Of a stretch of DNA of 10,000 nt, positions 1 to 8,288 are shown in pieces (position 1 is the first letter of the stretch; each line of letters begins with the position of its first letter). The translations under genes were made by a program, and so were the position numbers. Below the pieces are notes generated by a model. The model saw only the letters and a program-made list of their open reading frames with translations, had not been told where the DNA came from and did not search any database. Source of the DNA: Actinidia chinensis (taxonomy: Eukaryota; Streptophyta; Magnoliopsida; Ericales; Actinidiaceae); NCBI GenBank assembly GCA_009663005.1, contig VIGQ01002314.1:1-10000 (forward strand), read 5' to 3'.

Positions 1-68
1 TATGGATCCTTCAGACAACGATATTTCTAAGTCCAACATAACAATGACTTGTACTGGAATTCTTTGTT

Positions 69-415
69 CGAATTTGGATTATCATGAATCGATACGGATC
101 CAATCCAGTAAAAGCCTAAAACGAGGTTAATTGATAGCCCTATCAATGAATTGGAACAGGTCCAATTGATTTAAAAAAATTAAAAAAACAGAAAACAGTT
201 TTTTTCCTAACAATTTTTCCCCCAACAAAATCGGTTTTACAAACATTTTTTTAAAAAAAAACACAAAAAAGAAAGGAAAAAAAACGATCCTTTGTAAAGA
301 TGAATTGATAAATGGATCAGTTGGAATAATTATCCAAACCCGGTCTATTAAGAATTGGATTATCAATTCGTAGTTGAATGGGTTCGGAGGTTTTTAAAAA
401 AATGGATCCGAATTT
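69..415. repeat. Palindrome-rich AT block with repeated TTGGAT/ATCCAA words
   Basis: Two hairpins lie side by side: ATTGATA/TATCAAT around a GCCC loop (130-147) and AATTGGA/TCCAATT around ACAGG (149-167). A near-perfect palindrome, TTGGAATAATTATCCAA, sits at 321-337. The 11-base word TTGGATTATCA occurs directly at 74-84 and again at 355-365, on either side of an A/T-homopolymer core (about 170-300). GGATCC-like words recur at 4, 104 and 404. This is seen directly in the sequence. It may be a decayed miniature element, but I could not define terminal repeats or a target duplication. The 79-residue open frame here (127-366, minus) is a low-complexity Phe/Lys/Ile product of the homopolymers and is not called as a gene. 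Confidence 0.4.
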
Positions 416-2008
416 TGGTGTCGGATTTTTCAGATTTAATCCGACCTATTAAAGGCCTTCCTCTAAATGTGGTTAACTAGTTTATCATTATGGACTTTCC
501 GATGAGACTCCGCAAATGTACTAAGCAAATGGCCTAATGAGCTTAAACTTAACAGCTAAGCAAGTAGTTTCCTAAAAATAAAAACTTCTCATTTGTTTTC
601 TCTTTGATGTGGCATTTCTAACTAAATTAAACTTTTGTTACGGCATTTGTTTTAATTTGTTGTCATTTTGCTAAAATAGACTAGAAATCAATATTTTATT
701 TTTAAAAAAAGGAATTCAAAGAAGTAAGGGACAGATAAAAAAGAAAAAAAGAAAGAGAAGACAAAACTCGTATTATTTAAATTAAGTAAGAAATTTTACT
801 ACTCTATCATGCATTTCTCTTCTTTTATACTTTTAATTTGATTATTTTAATAAAAAAATTACTTTCCGAATAAAAAAAAAGCAAATAAAATTAGAGGAAA
901 CACTTAACAAAGAAATTCCTAAAAAAAACTTTCGTATTCTCTCCTTTTTCTTGAAGCAATACAAACTATTTAAACAATAATGTGCAGCTGTTATCTTCAT
1001 AGATTGAAATGTGGTCCGCACAAGTTTATAGTAGAACAATAGCATAAAAAAAATAAAAAATAATACAAAAATTAAAACAAGTCCACTAACACCAAATATA
1101 ATTAAATATTTTATGCTAAATTGGTCTTGAAAACTTTCGCTAAGGAAGATTTTAAATAAAGTGCAAAATATATTCATGAGTTAGCTGTAGGACATTGGCC
1201 TGACTTATGGACGACACCCTAAAAGCCCACCAAGAGTAGTTACTTCTTAAACAAAAAAGGCAATTACAATAAATGAGACAAAAAAACAAGATTAGTGATT
1301 TTCATGTTACTGCTTTGTATCAATGCAGATCTGTTTCTATTTTCATTAGGTAAAATTATGCATATATTTTTTAAATTAAAAATAAAAATAGTACAAAGTA
1401 TAAATACAAAAAGGTGTTTTCGTAATTTTAAGTAATAAAGATAAGGAAAAATAGTGCCTGCAATTAGAGAAAAATCATTGGCCTAAAACAAACTTACTTA
1501 AGCAACTCCGTTGGTTGAATTAATGTGCATACTAGTGAGTGTGCTACACACATAAATTAGTTGTCAACCTTTTTATTCTCTTCACAGTGTTTATAAGATG
1601 TGTCCAAATGGACCCCAACTTCCCTAAAAATACTAGGGCCATAGTTAATTTTTTCTAGCAGTTATAAAATATAAATAGGGCCCAACTCGTTAAAATATAA
1701 ATTTTTCAAATATTGTTGTTTGTGTAGATAAAACTTATGTAGATCTCATTATTAAACTATTATTTTCTGAATATTAATTTGTAGATCAATATAATAGATT
1801 AAGGCAATTTTCTTACAAAACAACTGGAGCGTTTTTAGTTGGCCATTACACTAACTGGAATTTTAGTTTATAAAAATAGAGCCCAATTTGCTTATTTGAA
1901 AGATTAGCACACAAAATAGTTATCACCAACCAACATCAATACATCCTACTAAAAAAAAAGCATATATAGAGTTTACAGGTATTGATACATAGACATCATT
2001 TGCAAAGA
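416..2008. other. AT-rich intergenic DNA, no gene seen
   Basis: I find no gene, RNA gene or clear repeat in this stretch. It is dominated by A/T runs. A minus-strand open frame of 111 codons (842-1177) would encode an almost purely Phe/Ile/Leu/Lys peptide, as expected from AAA/TTT-rich DNA, and matches no family I recognise. A weak dispersed motif, TTATAAAA followed within about ten bases by GGGCCCAA or GAGCCCAA, occurs near 1661-1685 and 1867-1886. It may be a remnant of a shared repeat. Confidence 0.6.
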
Positions 2009-2231
2009 GCTTCGTTTGGTAATGTTATTAAAAATCAGGCTTTTTTAAGCTTGCTTAAAAATATCAAATGTTTTAGTTTTTTTACTTTGTGGCTTTATTT
2101 TAACTAAAATAAGCCAAAAAAAATAAAAAGAAAAAAGAAAAAAAGCAAACTCTAATTGAATTTTTTACTTATTTTAAGCAAAAAAATCAAGAAAAAAAGT
2201 TTAAAAAAAAAGCTAATGCCAAACGGAGCCG
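2009..2231. mobile_element. Candidate MITE (non-autonomous DNA transposon)
   Basis: The left end reads AGCTTCGTTTGGTAATG. The reverse complement of the right end reads GGCTCCGTTTGGCATTAG. These form imperfect terminal inverted repeats around a shared CGTTTGG core, the kind of terminus common in plant hAT-like or Mutator-like miniature elements. The roughly 220-bp interior is AT-rich, has no coding potential, and folds strongly. One hairpin has 9-base arms TTTTTAAGC/GCTTAAAAA (about 2042-2061). Another has GGCTT-ATTTT/AAAATAAGCC arms (2091-2115). No clean target-site duplication is visible, so the exact ends and superfamily are uncertain. Confidence 0.6.
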
Positions 2232-3249
2232 GTATAGATTTTATGAGGCCCTCAACTACTTATAGGTAATGAAGGTTAAGATAAGTGGTCTACATCTACA
2301 CAAGTGTTACCAATCCAAAGATAAAAAAAATTTGGGCCAATCAAAAAATTATAAGTGTCTTACAAGTTCACAAATTTTGATTAATTAAAACTTATTATGT
2401 GTCAAAATCTGTAAAATAGACGAATGAAATACCTCTAATGTCAGTATGAATATAGTCTTTAAACGATAAAGTTTTTTAAGTCAATCAAAGTGAGCCACTT
2501 GTTCAAATTAATAAGAGATGTAATTATTTGATTATCATCTCTTAAACTTAAATAAGAGATAATTACCATTGATTATTATCTTTAAAAATTGAGTATAACT
2601 TTTTAAAATAAATAAGAAATAATTATCACGAAGAAGGTCAGGGCTTATTAAAACTCCCGACCATCCAAAACCATGAAAATTTTCTCTTTTCAATCACCTT
2701 TTTCGCACAAGTTGGAAGCAGAAAACGGCCAAGTTTCAAGGCCCTAGCAAGAGAAGAAAGAGTCTAGAAGAGAGAATCATATGATTATTATTAATTATAA
2801 ATATTTAACAGATTATAATCCGCTCATTCAAAGCTAATAAAATTTAATTTGTTATTCCGATTTCTGTCTATTATTTTAGAACAGGGAAGGAAATTGGGGT
2901 ACAATAACTTTTTTATCATTTATTAATCTAAATTTCTTATTTTTGAACTTTTGAAAATTAAGAATAATATAACATTAAAAACAATGCATATCTAATCATA
3001 ATGAATCATCAAAATATGCAATAAGTAGTGTTAACACTAGTGACCAAACAGTATTGTGCGACCCACTTATATATTAGAACTCTTAATCGATTTGTATTTT
3101 ATTGATAATATATATATATCAAATTAAAAATAAATTTTACAAATTACTGTGAATTAAGATGATCGAAGATAATTTGTAATAACCAGTATGTATGATTTAA
3201 CAACTCATCTAACTCTGATAAAATAATTTCTAAAAAACTTCTGTAGTGA
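2232..3249. other. AT-rich intergenic DNA with small hairpins, no gene seen
   Basis: No gene is recognisable. A perfect 9-base inverted repeat (TAAGAGATG/CATCTCTTA, 15-base loop) lies at 2512-2544. The word AATAAGAGAT or AATAAGAAAT recurs at 2510, 2551 and 2611, which suggests an eroded local duplication. A TTGATA/TATCAA pair around a TA run lies near 3100-3122. Nothing else stands out. Confidence 0.5.
2512..2544. repeat. Perfect 9-bp inverted repeat (hairpin)
   Basis: TAAGAGATG (2512-2520) and CATCTCTTA (2536-2544) are exact reverse complements separated by 15 bases. No poly-T tract or coding sequence beside it suggests a terminator or RNA gene. It is most likely part of an eroded repeat. 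Confidence 0.5.
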
Positions 3250-3258
3250 ATTCCTCCA

Positions 3259-3268
3259 CCCCCCCCCC
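3259..3268. repeat. C10 homopolymer
   Basis: A run of ten C follows TTCCTCCA. It sits at the boundary where AT-rich DNA on the left gives way to the less AT-rich block on the right. It is the first of three C tracts in the window. Confidence 0.9.
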
Positions 3269-3935
3269 AACTAAGAGCCTTGTCCCAATTCATGAAATCA
3301 AAGCATTATTAACAATCTATCCTCCGTAAACGAGGGTCACTTAAGGCACGCCACCGCGCCCGTTCCTCTTCATCAATATAAAGTGACAATCCAGATTATT
3401 AGGAAGTGAATCTCGCCTCTGACTCCGTAGATAGTATTTGATTAGAAACACCACAATGCTAGAGTAACTCCTCTTGAATGCTCCACTCAATCAAATAACA
3501 AACCTCCCAAGTGGATTATTCCTTTCTCTGCACATTATCCCCTTCTGAAAGCAAAACAATCCAAGAACGGATGCCTCCAGTTAATTTCCTTTCCAAGAAA
3601 ACACACACCTCCACGGCCTTCTTCTCCACCCTACCTACAATCTTCTTTAATGAAGACCCCTAGATTCCTTTCTTCTCCATCGGGTACTTGATATCTTCAA
3701 AAAGAAGCAATTTCGAACATCAAGACCCAAAAATTTTCAACTTTCTAGCCCAACAGAAACTCGAGATCCCCAACCTCAAACGGGCAATATTACTTCGCCA
3801 CCTTTATGTTTGGGTCAAGTGTGGAACACACACACACACAGACGTTTTAATATCACCACAAACTATCCAGGTGGTTATGGACTAAACGCACGTTTTACAG
3901 CCATGCATCTCACTTTACCGAGAGGAGAGTGACCT
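3269..3935 (-). other. GC-richer block of unknown origin, possible gene or element fragment
   Basis: The base composition differs clearly from the AT-rich DNA on the left. On the minus strand two short stretches look coding-like. One is open for about 47 codons (roughly 3660-3519) and rich in Lys, Glu and Val, with phrases such as VEKKAVEVCVFLERK and RSWIVLLSEGDN. The other is charged (about 3390-3316) and includes EEERARWRALSDPRLRR. Stops and frame changes separate them. I do not recognise the family. The block lies just beyond the 3' LTR of the neighbouring copia element, so it could be flanking DNA the element inserted into, a remnant of a non-LTR element or host gene, or part of a longer LTR. 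The plus-strand frame at 3688-3885 includes the AC repeat and is not supported as a gene. Confidence 0.25.
3826..3840. repeat. AC dinucleotide microsatellite
   Basis: There are seven and a half uninterrupted AC units. It is short and would probably be only weakly polymorphic. Confidence 0.85.
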
Positions 3936-3936
3936 A

Positions 3937-4098
3937 TGTGATAAAAATTGAATTAGGGCAAAAAAAAAATGAGTTAGGGTTAAGGCTAGGATGCTCTTCC
4001 TTTTATAGTAATCACTTAAATACTCCTAATACATACAAGTCCCTCAAAATAATGAAAAGTAACAAAGTAAAAAAAGATAAATAAGTCAATATCTAACA
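3937..4098 (-). repeat. Copia 3' LTR (about 162 bp)
   Basis: On the minus strand the LTR starts TGTTAGATATTG immediately after the polypurine tract and the end of pol. A likely end is TTTTTATCACA, giving canonical TG...CA termini. It contains a TATA-like box and a CCCTAA-type word downstream. The pol stop codon lies just inside the LTR, as is common in plant copia elements. The 5' edge (4098) is well supported. The 3937 edge rests on the CA terminus alone, because no second LTR is available for comparison. If it is right, the bases ACCTA at 3932-3936 are one copy of the 5-bp target duplication. Confidence 0.65.
3999..4010 (-). promoter_or_regulatory. Putative LTR TATA box
   Basis: The minus strand reads TACTATAAAAGG, a good plant TATA box about 90 bases into the LTR. 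That is the expected place for the U3 promoter driving element transcription. Function is inferred from position and motif only. Confidence 0.5.
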
Positions 4099-4111
4099 CT
4101 CCCCCTCAAGT
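4099..4111 (-). promoter_or_regulatory. Polypurine tract (plus-strand primer site)
   Basis: The minus strand reads ACTTGAGGGGGAG, directly abutting the TGTTAG start of the LTR. This is the classic plant copia polypurine tract, where RNase H leaves the primer for plus-strand DNA synthesis. It also encodes the last pol residues. Confidence 0.85.
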
Positions 4112-4430
4112 GGTGCAAAGATATCTCTCATGCCCAATTGACTAAGAATGTGATAAACTGTTTTACTAGCTATTCCTTTAGTTAGAATATCAGCCAGTTA
4201 ATCTCGGTCTTCACAAATGGAGTACAAATCAGACCCTCCCTCAACTTCTCCTTAATGAAGTGCATTGTCAATTCTCCACGTGTTTAGTCTATCAGTTGAA
4301 CCAGATTGTGTGCCAATTTCTTAATGGCAGCTTTGTTATCACAATACAGTGCAAAGACCACGATTTGTGAAGCTAATTTCAGCTCCGTCAATATTATCTT
4401 TATCCAGACACAATTCACATACTCATTGAG

Positions 4431-4452
4431 CCCCCCCCCCCCCCCCCCCCCC
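4431..4452. repeat. C22 homopolymer inside the RNase H remnant
   Basis: Twenty-two uninterrupted C (poly-G on the pol coding strand) follow GAG. The tract replaces or interrupts pol sequence between the upstream RNase H start and the WIKIILTEL segment. It could be a real slippage expansion, or its length could be a sequencing or assembly error. Confidence 0.9.
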
Positions 4453-4620
4453 AGAGAACGAAAATTATGCCTCTGGCACTCGATATAGCACAAAGTTGAT
4501 TTTACTAAGCCAAGAGATAACAAGGTTACCTCCAACAAATGTACAGTAGCCTTGAGGTCACTCCTATCAATCATTAGAACCTCCAAATCAGATCAGGGTA
4601 TGCTCAACATGTAGATGCTT

Positions 4621-5660
4621 ATTTTCATGAAGAACACATCCCTTTCTTAGAGCAGATTTTAGGAGATCTGACGATACGAAGAACAGCTTCAAGGATGAGA
4701 CTCACGAGGTGCATGCATGAACTAGACAAACTAAAACTGACAAGCATAAGCAATTCAGGTCATGTGTGAGATAGGATAAATTAACTTGCCTACTAGTCTC
4801 TGGTAGCCCCCTGTCAACAAGTGTACCATGAGGATCCTCATCTAATTTCAGATTTGGATAATGGTTGTAATCCTGCTTTTGCATCCCAACATACCAGTGT
4901 TTGCGAGATTAGAAACATACTTTCTTTGGGAAATGAAACATCCCATGCTTTGAACCGTGCAACCTCAATACCTAGAAAAATATTTTAGCACCACACCCAA
5001 ATCTTTGATCCTCAAACTCATTTGACAAACTCCTTTTCAACTGCTACAATTGCTTCCAAGCATTTACAGTGCACTATATCGTCAAATCTAGTGTCAGTGC
5101 AGCTATCTTTCCTTGTGCAAGAATGATTACTAAACAGTGTATGATCTCCTTGACTTTTGTTGGAATCCCCATTTAAGCATCGCCTGGGGAATCTCTCGAA
5201 CCATGCTCGTGGGAGATTGTTTTAGGCATACAAGGATTTCTTGAGCTTGCAACTTTTTACTAATTAGAACATCAAAGCACCAAGGAGGATATCAATATAT
5301 TCCTCCCTTTTTATTTCTAAATCACCATGCAGAAAGTATTTTTCACATCAAACGGTAAGTGCCCAAAATCCTGTTTGCAGCTAAAGAAAAATTAGAATTC
5401 TTACAGAATTTATTTTAGCCACTGGTGCAAAGGGTCTCCTGATTAGTCCACCCCCATATGTCTGTGTAACCCTTTCTGCTACAAGTCTTACCTTGTATCC
5501 TCTAAATTAGAACATCAGACATTATGTTCTGTAAATACCCATTGTACCCCACTGTTTCTTTCCACTAAGGTAACGTAACCAACTTCCAGGTATGATTTTA
5601 TGAAGATGAGCTTTCATCCTCTTCAATCATGGCAGATTTCCATTTGGGGCAACAAGTGCA
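4621..5660 (-). pseudogene. Copia pol fragment: reverse transcriptase (RVT_2) and connection
   Basis: Reverse transcriptase copies the element RNA into DNA. Landmarks on the minus strand, in order: APVAK (5428-5414), FDVKN (5352-5338), HGDLE in another frame (about 5329-5315), RAWFERF after a broken KSLY segment (about 5250-5190), and FDDIV (5087-5073). FDDIV corresponds to the catalytic YVDD box, here preceded by Arg and with Phe in the second position, so the usual Tyr is lost. Farther on are NLKLDEDPHGTLVDRG (about 4850-4800) and HAPRESH (about 4720-4695), typical of the connection to RNase H. Stops and single-base frame changes separate nearly every block. The 60-codon open frame at 4702-4884 is one such fragment. 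Confidence 0.92.
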
Positions 5661-6945
5661 TCCTGTACATGATAGGGAATAGAGACAAAGGATATTCGAG
5701 ATATAGACTTGTTGTATGTAGGAGGGAGACAAACGAGGTATGACACAAAATTAGATATAGGGTGTTTAGTACATGAGCCTCCCCCTTACGAATAGCAAAT
5801 AGGTGCATCTAAATTGTGGACCTCAATAATAATGGGATGTGGATTACCTGAAACCTTCAATCGGAGATAATGATTGTGGTGGTGGGTTGACAATGACCTT
5901 ATCTTTCAATCTCTTCGCTCATACACGAGTAGAGTTAAAAGTAGTTGTTTGTCTTTCGTACCAGTTCCACCTTACCATCTGTCGGAACTAATTTTGCTTT
6001 TGGCACTTTCGGTTTGGAACATACTAGAGGACAACCATATTCTTCCTCATTTTTTATCCTCACACAAGACACCACTTTATCTAATTCCCCCTGAGTGTGG
6101 TTGATTTGATGAAAATAAGGTTGGGACTCAAGAAGGTCACATCCATAGAAACAAATAGTTTTCTGAAAGGAGGATGGTAACATTTATTTTACCCTTTGCT
6201 GCGTAGGAAGAGTAGTAACCTTACCAAACACACATTTAAGGAGCACGGGGGTCTAACCTTCCCACGGGAGGGATGATGGTGACGAACAAAACAAAGTACA
6301 GCCACAAGAATCGAGGAAAATAGAAAAAAGAGAGAAAGGTTTGGAAAGAACCTCTGTGGTGATCTTACACAAAAACACGAGTAGGGAGACGGTTAATAAG
6401 ATAAGATGCAGTTTAAAACGGCAATGTCCTCCCAATAAGTGTTTCAGAAACATTACATTGAAAATAATATAGACCTAGCAACATCAAGCAAATGGCGATT
6501 CTTGCGTAAGTAACCCCCCTTTTGTTGGGGAGTGTAAGTGTCAATAACAGAGGTCTGATGAAAGAAAATGCCATTACAGGCAAGGTAAGGACTAGACCAG
6601 AGTTATCATATCCTTCCATATTGGACCGAATTTTTTTTAAAAAATAAAAAAATGTAATTTCAATACCAAATGATTACGAATCATTTTATGAAAAAACTGA
6701 AACAAAGGAACACCTCCCTTTTTTTTTCTTTAAGTAAATAAAACCCAAGTAGTGCGAGAAAACTCATCAATAAATGTGCAAAACATTTATGCCCAGTAGT
6801 AAGCGTAAACAGTTCTAGAAGGACCAAAAAATATCAGAGTGCACAATTGAAAAAAGGAACATTTATTTTATTAGAACTAATAGGAAAATGACACGATGGT
6901 TTTGCCAAGTCACAAGATTCACATTGAAACAAAGAATTGAACTTA
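5661..6945 (-). pseudogene. Copia pol fragment: integrase core and C-terminal region
   Basis: Integrase would insert the DNA copy into the genome. The second zinc-binding pair appears as QCESCDLAKPS (CESC at 6923-6909). HSDIF (from about 6841) carries the first catalytic Asp and is followed by a one-base frame slip. FIDEFSRTTW lies around 6785-6745 across a frame change. TYTPQQKG (6540-6517) and RNRHLLDVARS (6503-6471) mark the second half of the catalytic core. Downstream come IFLDSCGCT (around 6340-6300), ESQPYF (about 6129-6112), and a Ser/Tyr-rich linker into reverse transcriptase. The open frames at 6413-6619, 6253-6453, 5935-6183 and 5623-5808 are successive pieces of this gene in different frames, so the coding region is multiply frameshifted. 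Confidence 0.92.
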
Positions 6946-7300
6946 CTAGGTATAAGAGGGAAATAAATGCTGATTAAATTTGAAATGAGGGATGTCCAAC
7001 GACGGTGCCAAAGCCAAATAGTCTCTTAAGTAATGGAAGAGATGGAGGGTGTGATGAGCAAAAAGACAGTTGTCCTTGGTAGGAGACGGAAGATCTACAA
7101 AAAAATATAGGCCATTGGGCTCCCTACCACTACCAATCATCATCCTTGTTGAAGACTTGAAAACAAAGAAGAAGGAAAAAAAAATGCTACATTTTGGGGG
7201 TAGTTCAATCACGAGTGATACGAACTAAGTAGATAAAAGGTTTGTAGCATTTCAAATACGTAGTGTGCACCTTTGGGAGTCAACTGCAAAGAAGAAACCA
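6946..7300 (-). pseudogene. Copia pol fragment: GAG-pre-integrase domain (5' end of what remains)
   Basis: The frame at 7212-6946 contains SSTRMMIGSGREPNGLYFF followed by SPTKDN, the usual start of the GAG-pre-integrase domain. The zinc-binding LWHRR...GHPSF motif is present around 7005-6980 but split by a small deletion that shifts the frame. Upstream (about 7290-7215) a few residues such as VRITRD continue the similarity in another frame. Beyond about 7300 nothing resembling protease or gag can be found. The truncation point is inferred from loss of similarity and is good to a few tens of bases. Confidence 0.88.
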
Positions 7301-7618
7301 GATCTAAAAAAACAATTACCCCTATTTTCTTTTTTCTTTCTTTTGGTTATAATTTGGGATATAAAAAAAAAACTTATAATTTTAATTTTCAAAATTTAAA
7401 TTTTTAAACAAGTTGTTTGTTTTTAAATGGTGAGAAAATGGTGTGTTTCAGAAAATATTTTTGAAAACAAAAAATATTCGTTACTTTCATATATTATTCA
7501 TTTTAGTGAAAAAATTATTGAGATTTTATTACCATATTTTCAATATTTTCAAAACGTGCATTACTTTTTGAGAAATTTCTAGAAAACAAGTTTCAAAAAC
7601 CAGCACAAATAATTTGTA
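7301..7618. other. AT-rich DNA beyond the copia truncation, no gene seen
   Basis: This stretch is A/T-rich and has many near-palindromic words of the type GAAAAT...TTTTGAAAAC (for example 7452-7466 and 7579-7596). Such words are typical of small plant DNA elements. I could not define ends. There is no sign of a 5' LTR or gag. Confidence 0.45.
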
Positions 7619-7680
7619 GGAACCCATAGTGTTTTTTAGTTTCTTATTCACAAAAAAAACCCTAAATGAAGACGCCTCTC
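7619..7680. repeat. Dispersed direct repeat, copy A
   Basis: This copy shares GGAACCCATAGT, then AAACCCTAAATGAAGACGC, then CCTCTC with the copy at 8289-8350. Insertions of about 20 bases fall at different places in the two copies. It includes an AAACCCTA telo-box-like word. The origin is unknown; it could be part of an interspersed repeat or of an old segmental duplication. Confidence 0.45.
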
Positions 7681-7851
7681 TATACGGATTGTATGATCCA
7701 TTCCGAGAATTTTGGGGTTGTTAGATTTGGCCTTCCATCTAAGCTATGACAATACACAATTTAAGATCCAAAATTAAACTAAAGGAACATATTCCTTCAC
7801 AAACTCAAACTAATCCAAGGAGGGCGACTCAATATATATGCATGTACATAT

Positions 7852-8131
7852 GAAAGACAAAAGATTAGAAGCGAGGTTTATACATGCAATGTTGAATTTG
7901 TCATAGTACTTCATGGTAAAAAGCATAGAGAGGGACATATGAAGACTAGCGGACCCTACTTAAGGTATCTCTCTTCTATTTCGAGCAGTCATTCCATAGA
8001 AAGACAAGATTAGAAGGTGAGGTATGATGCATGTTGAATTTACGGTTTACTTCATGTGTGAAAAGACATAGAGAGCGACATATGAAGCCAGGGGACCTGC
8101 TTAAGGTACCCTGTTCGGCAAGGTCATTCCA
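7852..8131. repeat. Diverged two-copy tandem duplication
   Basis: Unit 1 is 7852-7998 and unit 2 is 7999-8131. Both begin GAAAGACAA and then share, in order, GATTAGAAG, GTTGAATTT, ACTTCATG, CATAGAGAG, GACATATGAAG, GGACC, CTTAAGGTA and GTCATTCCA, with small indels between. The units abut directly, so this is a true tandem duplication, old enough to have accumulated many substitutions. Neither unit encodes a convincing protein. The open frames at 8031-8249 and 8101-8304 are chance frames across unit 2 and the G-rich tract. Confidence 0.85.
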
Positions 8132-8187
8132 GTCTTCATCAATGACTCAAATTCAAATTCGTATCTTGAACTTTGTTCATCCTTTTG

Positions 8188-8215
8188 TGGTGGTGGTGGG
8201 TTTGTGGTGGTTTGG
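8188..8215 (+). repeat. GGT-rich tract
   Basis: A run of GGTGGTGGTGGG, then TTTGTGGTGGTTTGG, with six or more GG pairs at short spacing. A two-tier G-quadruplex is conceivable but weak. No function is apparent. Confidence 0.5.
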
Positions 8216-8288
8216 CAATAATTTTTGTTTTTTTCTATGCGTTGGCTGATCAAATCCAGAAGGATCCTCAGAATCACGAGGCAACCAT

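Larger units (their letters stand above)
4093..4620 (-). pseudogene. Copia pol fragment: RNase H domain and C-terminus
   Basis: The RNase H domain would remove RNA from RNA/DNA hybrids during reverse transcription. The C-terminus is well preserved: LADILTKGIASK followed by LSQLGMRDIFAPLEGEC and a TAG stop at 4095-4093. Upstream lie LYCDNKAAI (about 4355-4329), the motif carrying a catalytic Asp, and WIKIILTELKLAS before it. The segment that should carry the conserved serine/acidic stretch ahead of that is interrupted by a 22-base C tract (4431-4452, poly-G on this strand). This creates a poly-Gly frame and destroys the domain. Open frames on both strands at 4284-4586 and 4306-4488 merely span this tract. 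Confidence 0.9.
3937..7300 (-). mobile_element. Degenerate, 5'-truncated Ty1/copia LTR retrotransposon
   Basis: On the minus strand the domain order is GAG-pre-integrase, integrase, reverse transcriptase, RNase H, then polypurine tract and LTR. Integrase ahead of reverse transcriptase is the defining order of Ty1/copia elements. Recognisable homology ends near 7300, where the DNA becomes AT-rich and featureless. Gag, protease, primer-binding site and the 5' LTR are not found in the remaining 2.7 kb. The element is therefore truncated or was deleted at its 5' end. Multiple stops and frameshifts in every domain show it is old and cannot encode its own proteins. The right boundary is approximate. 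Confidence 0.93.

Noticed and set aside
127..366. 79-codon open frame on the minus strand
   Set aside because: It is made of Phe, Lys, Ile and Leu runs from A/T homopolymers, has no recognisable domain, and spans a palindrome-rich non-coding block.
842..1177. 111-codon minus-strand frame resembling a multi-pass membrane protein
   Set aside because: The hydrophobic look comes from TTT/ATT/AAA-rich DNA. It has no family similarity and no supporting context. It is the longest frame in the window but still within what AT-rich sequence lacking TAA clusters can give.
3826..3840. AC repeat as a possible Z-DNA or regulatory element
   Set aside because: It is only fifteen bases with no context, so it is listed only as a microsatellite.
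3688..3885. 65-codon plus-strand frame
   Set aside because: It runs through the AC microsatellite (a His-Thr repeat) and has no recognisable domain. The more coding-like signal in this block is on the other strand.
4306..4488. Plus-strand poly-Pro frame
   Set aside because: It is the antisense of the copia RNase H remnant; the proline run is the C22 tract.
5874..6104. 76-codon plus-strand frame
   Set aside because: It is antisense to the integrase C-terminal remnant, which is recognisable on the minus strand.
8188..8215. G-quadruplex regulatory element
   Set aside because: Mostly GG pairs rather than GGG runs, and no promoter or gene nearby to give it a role.
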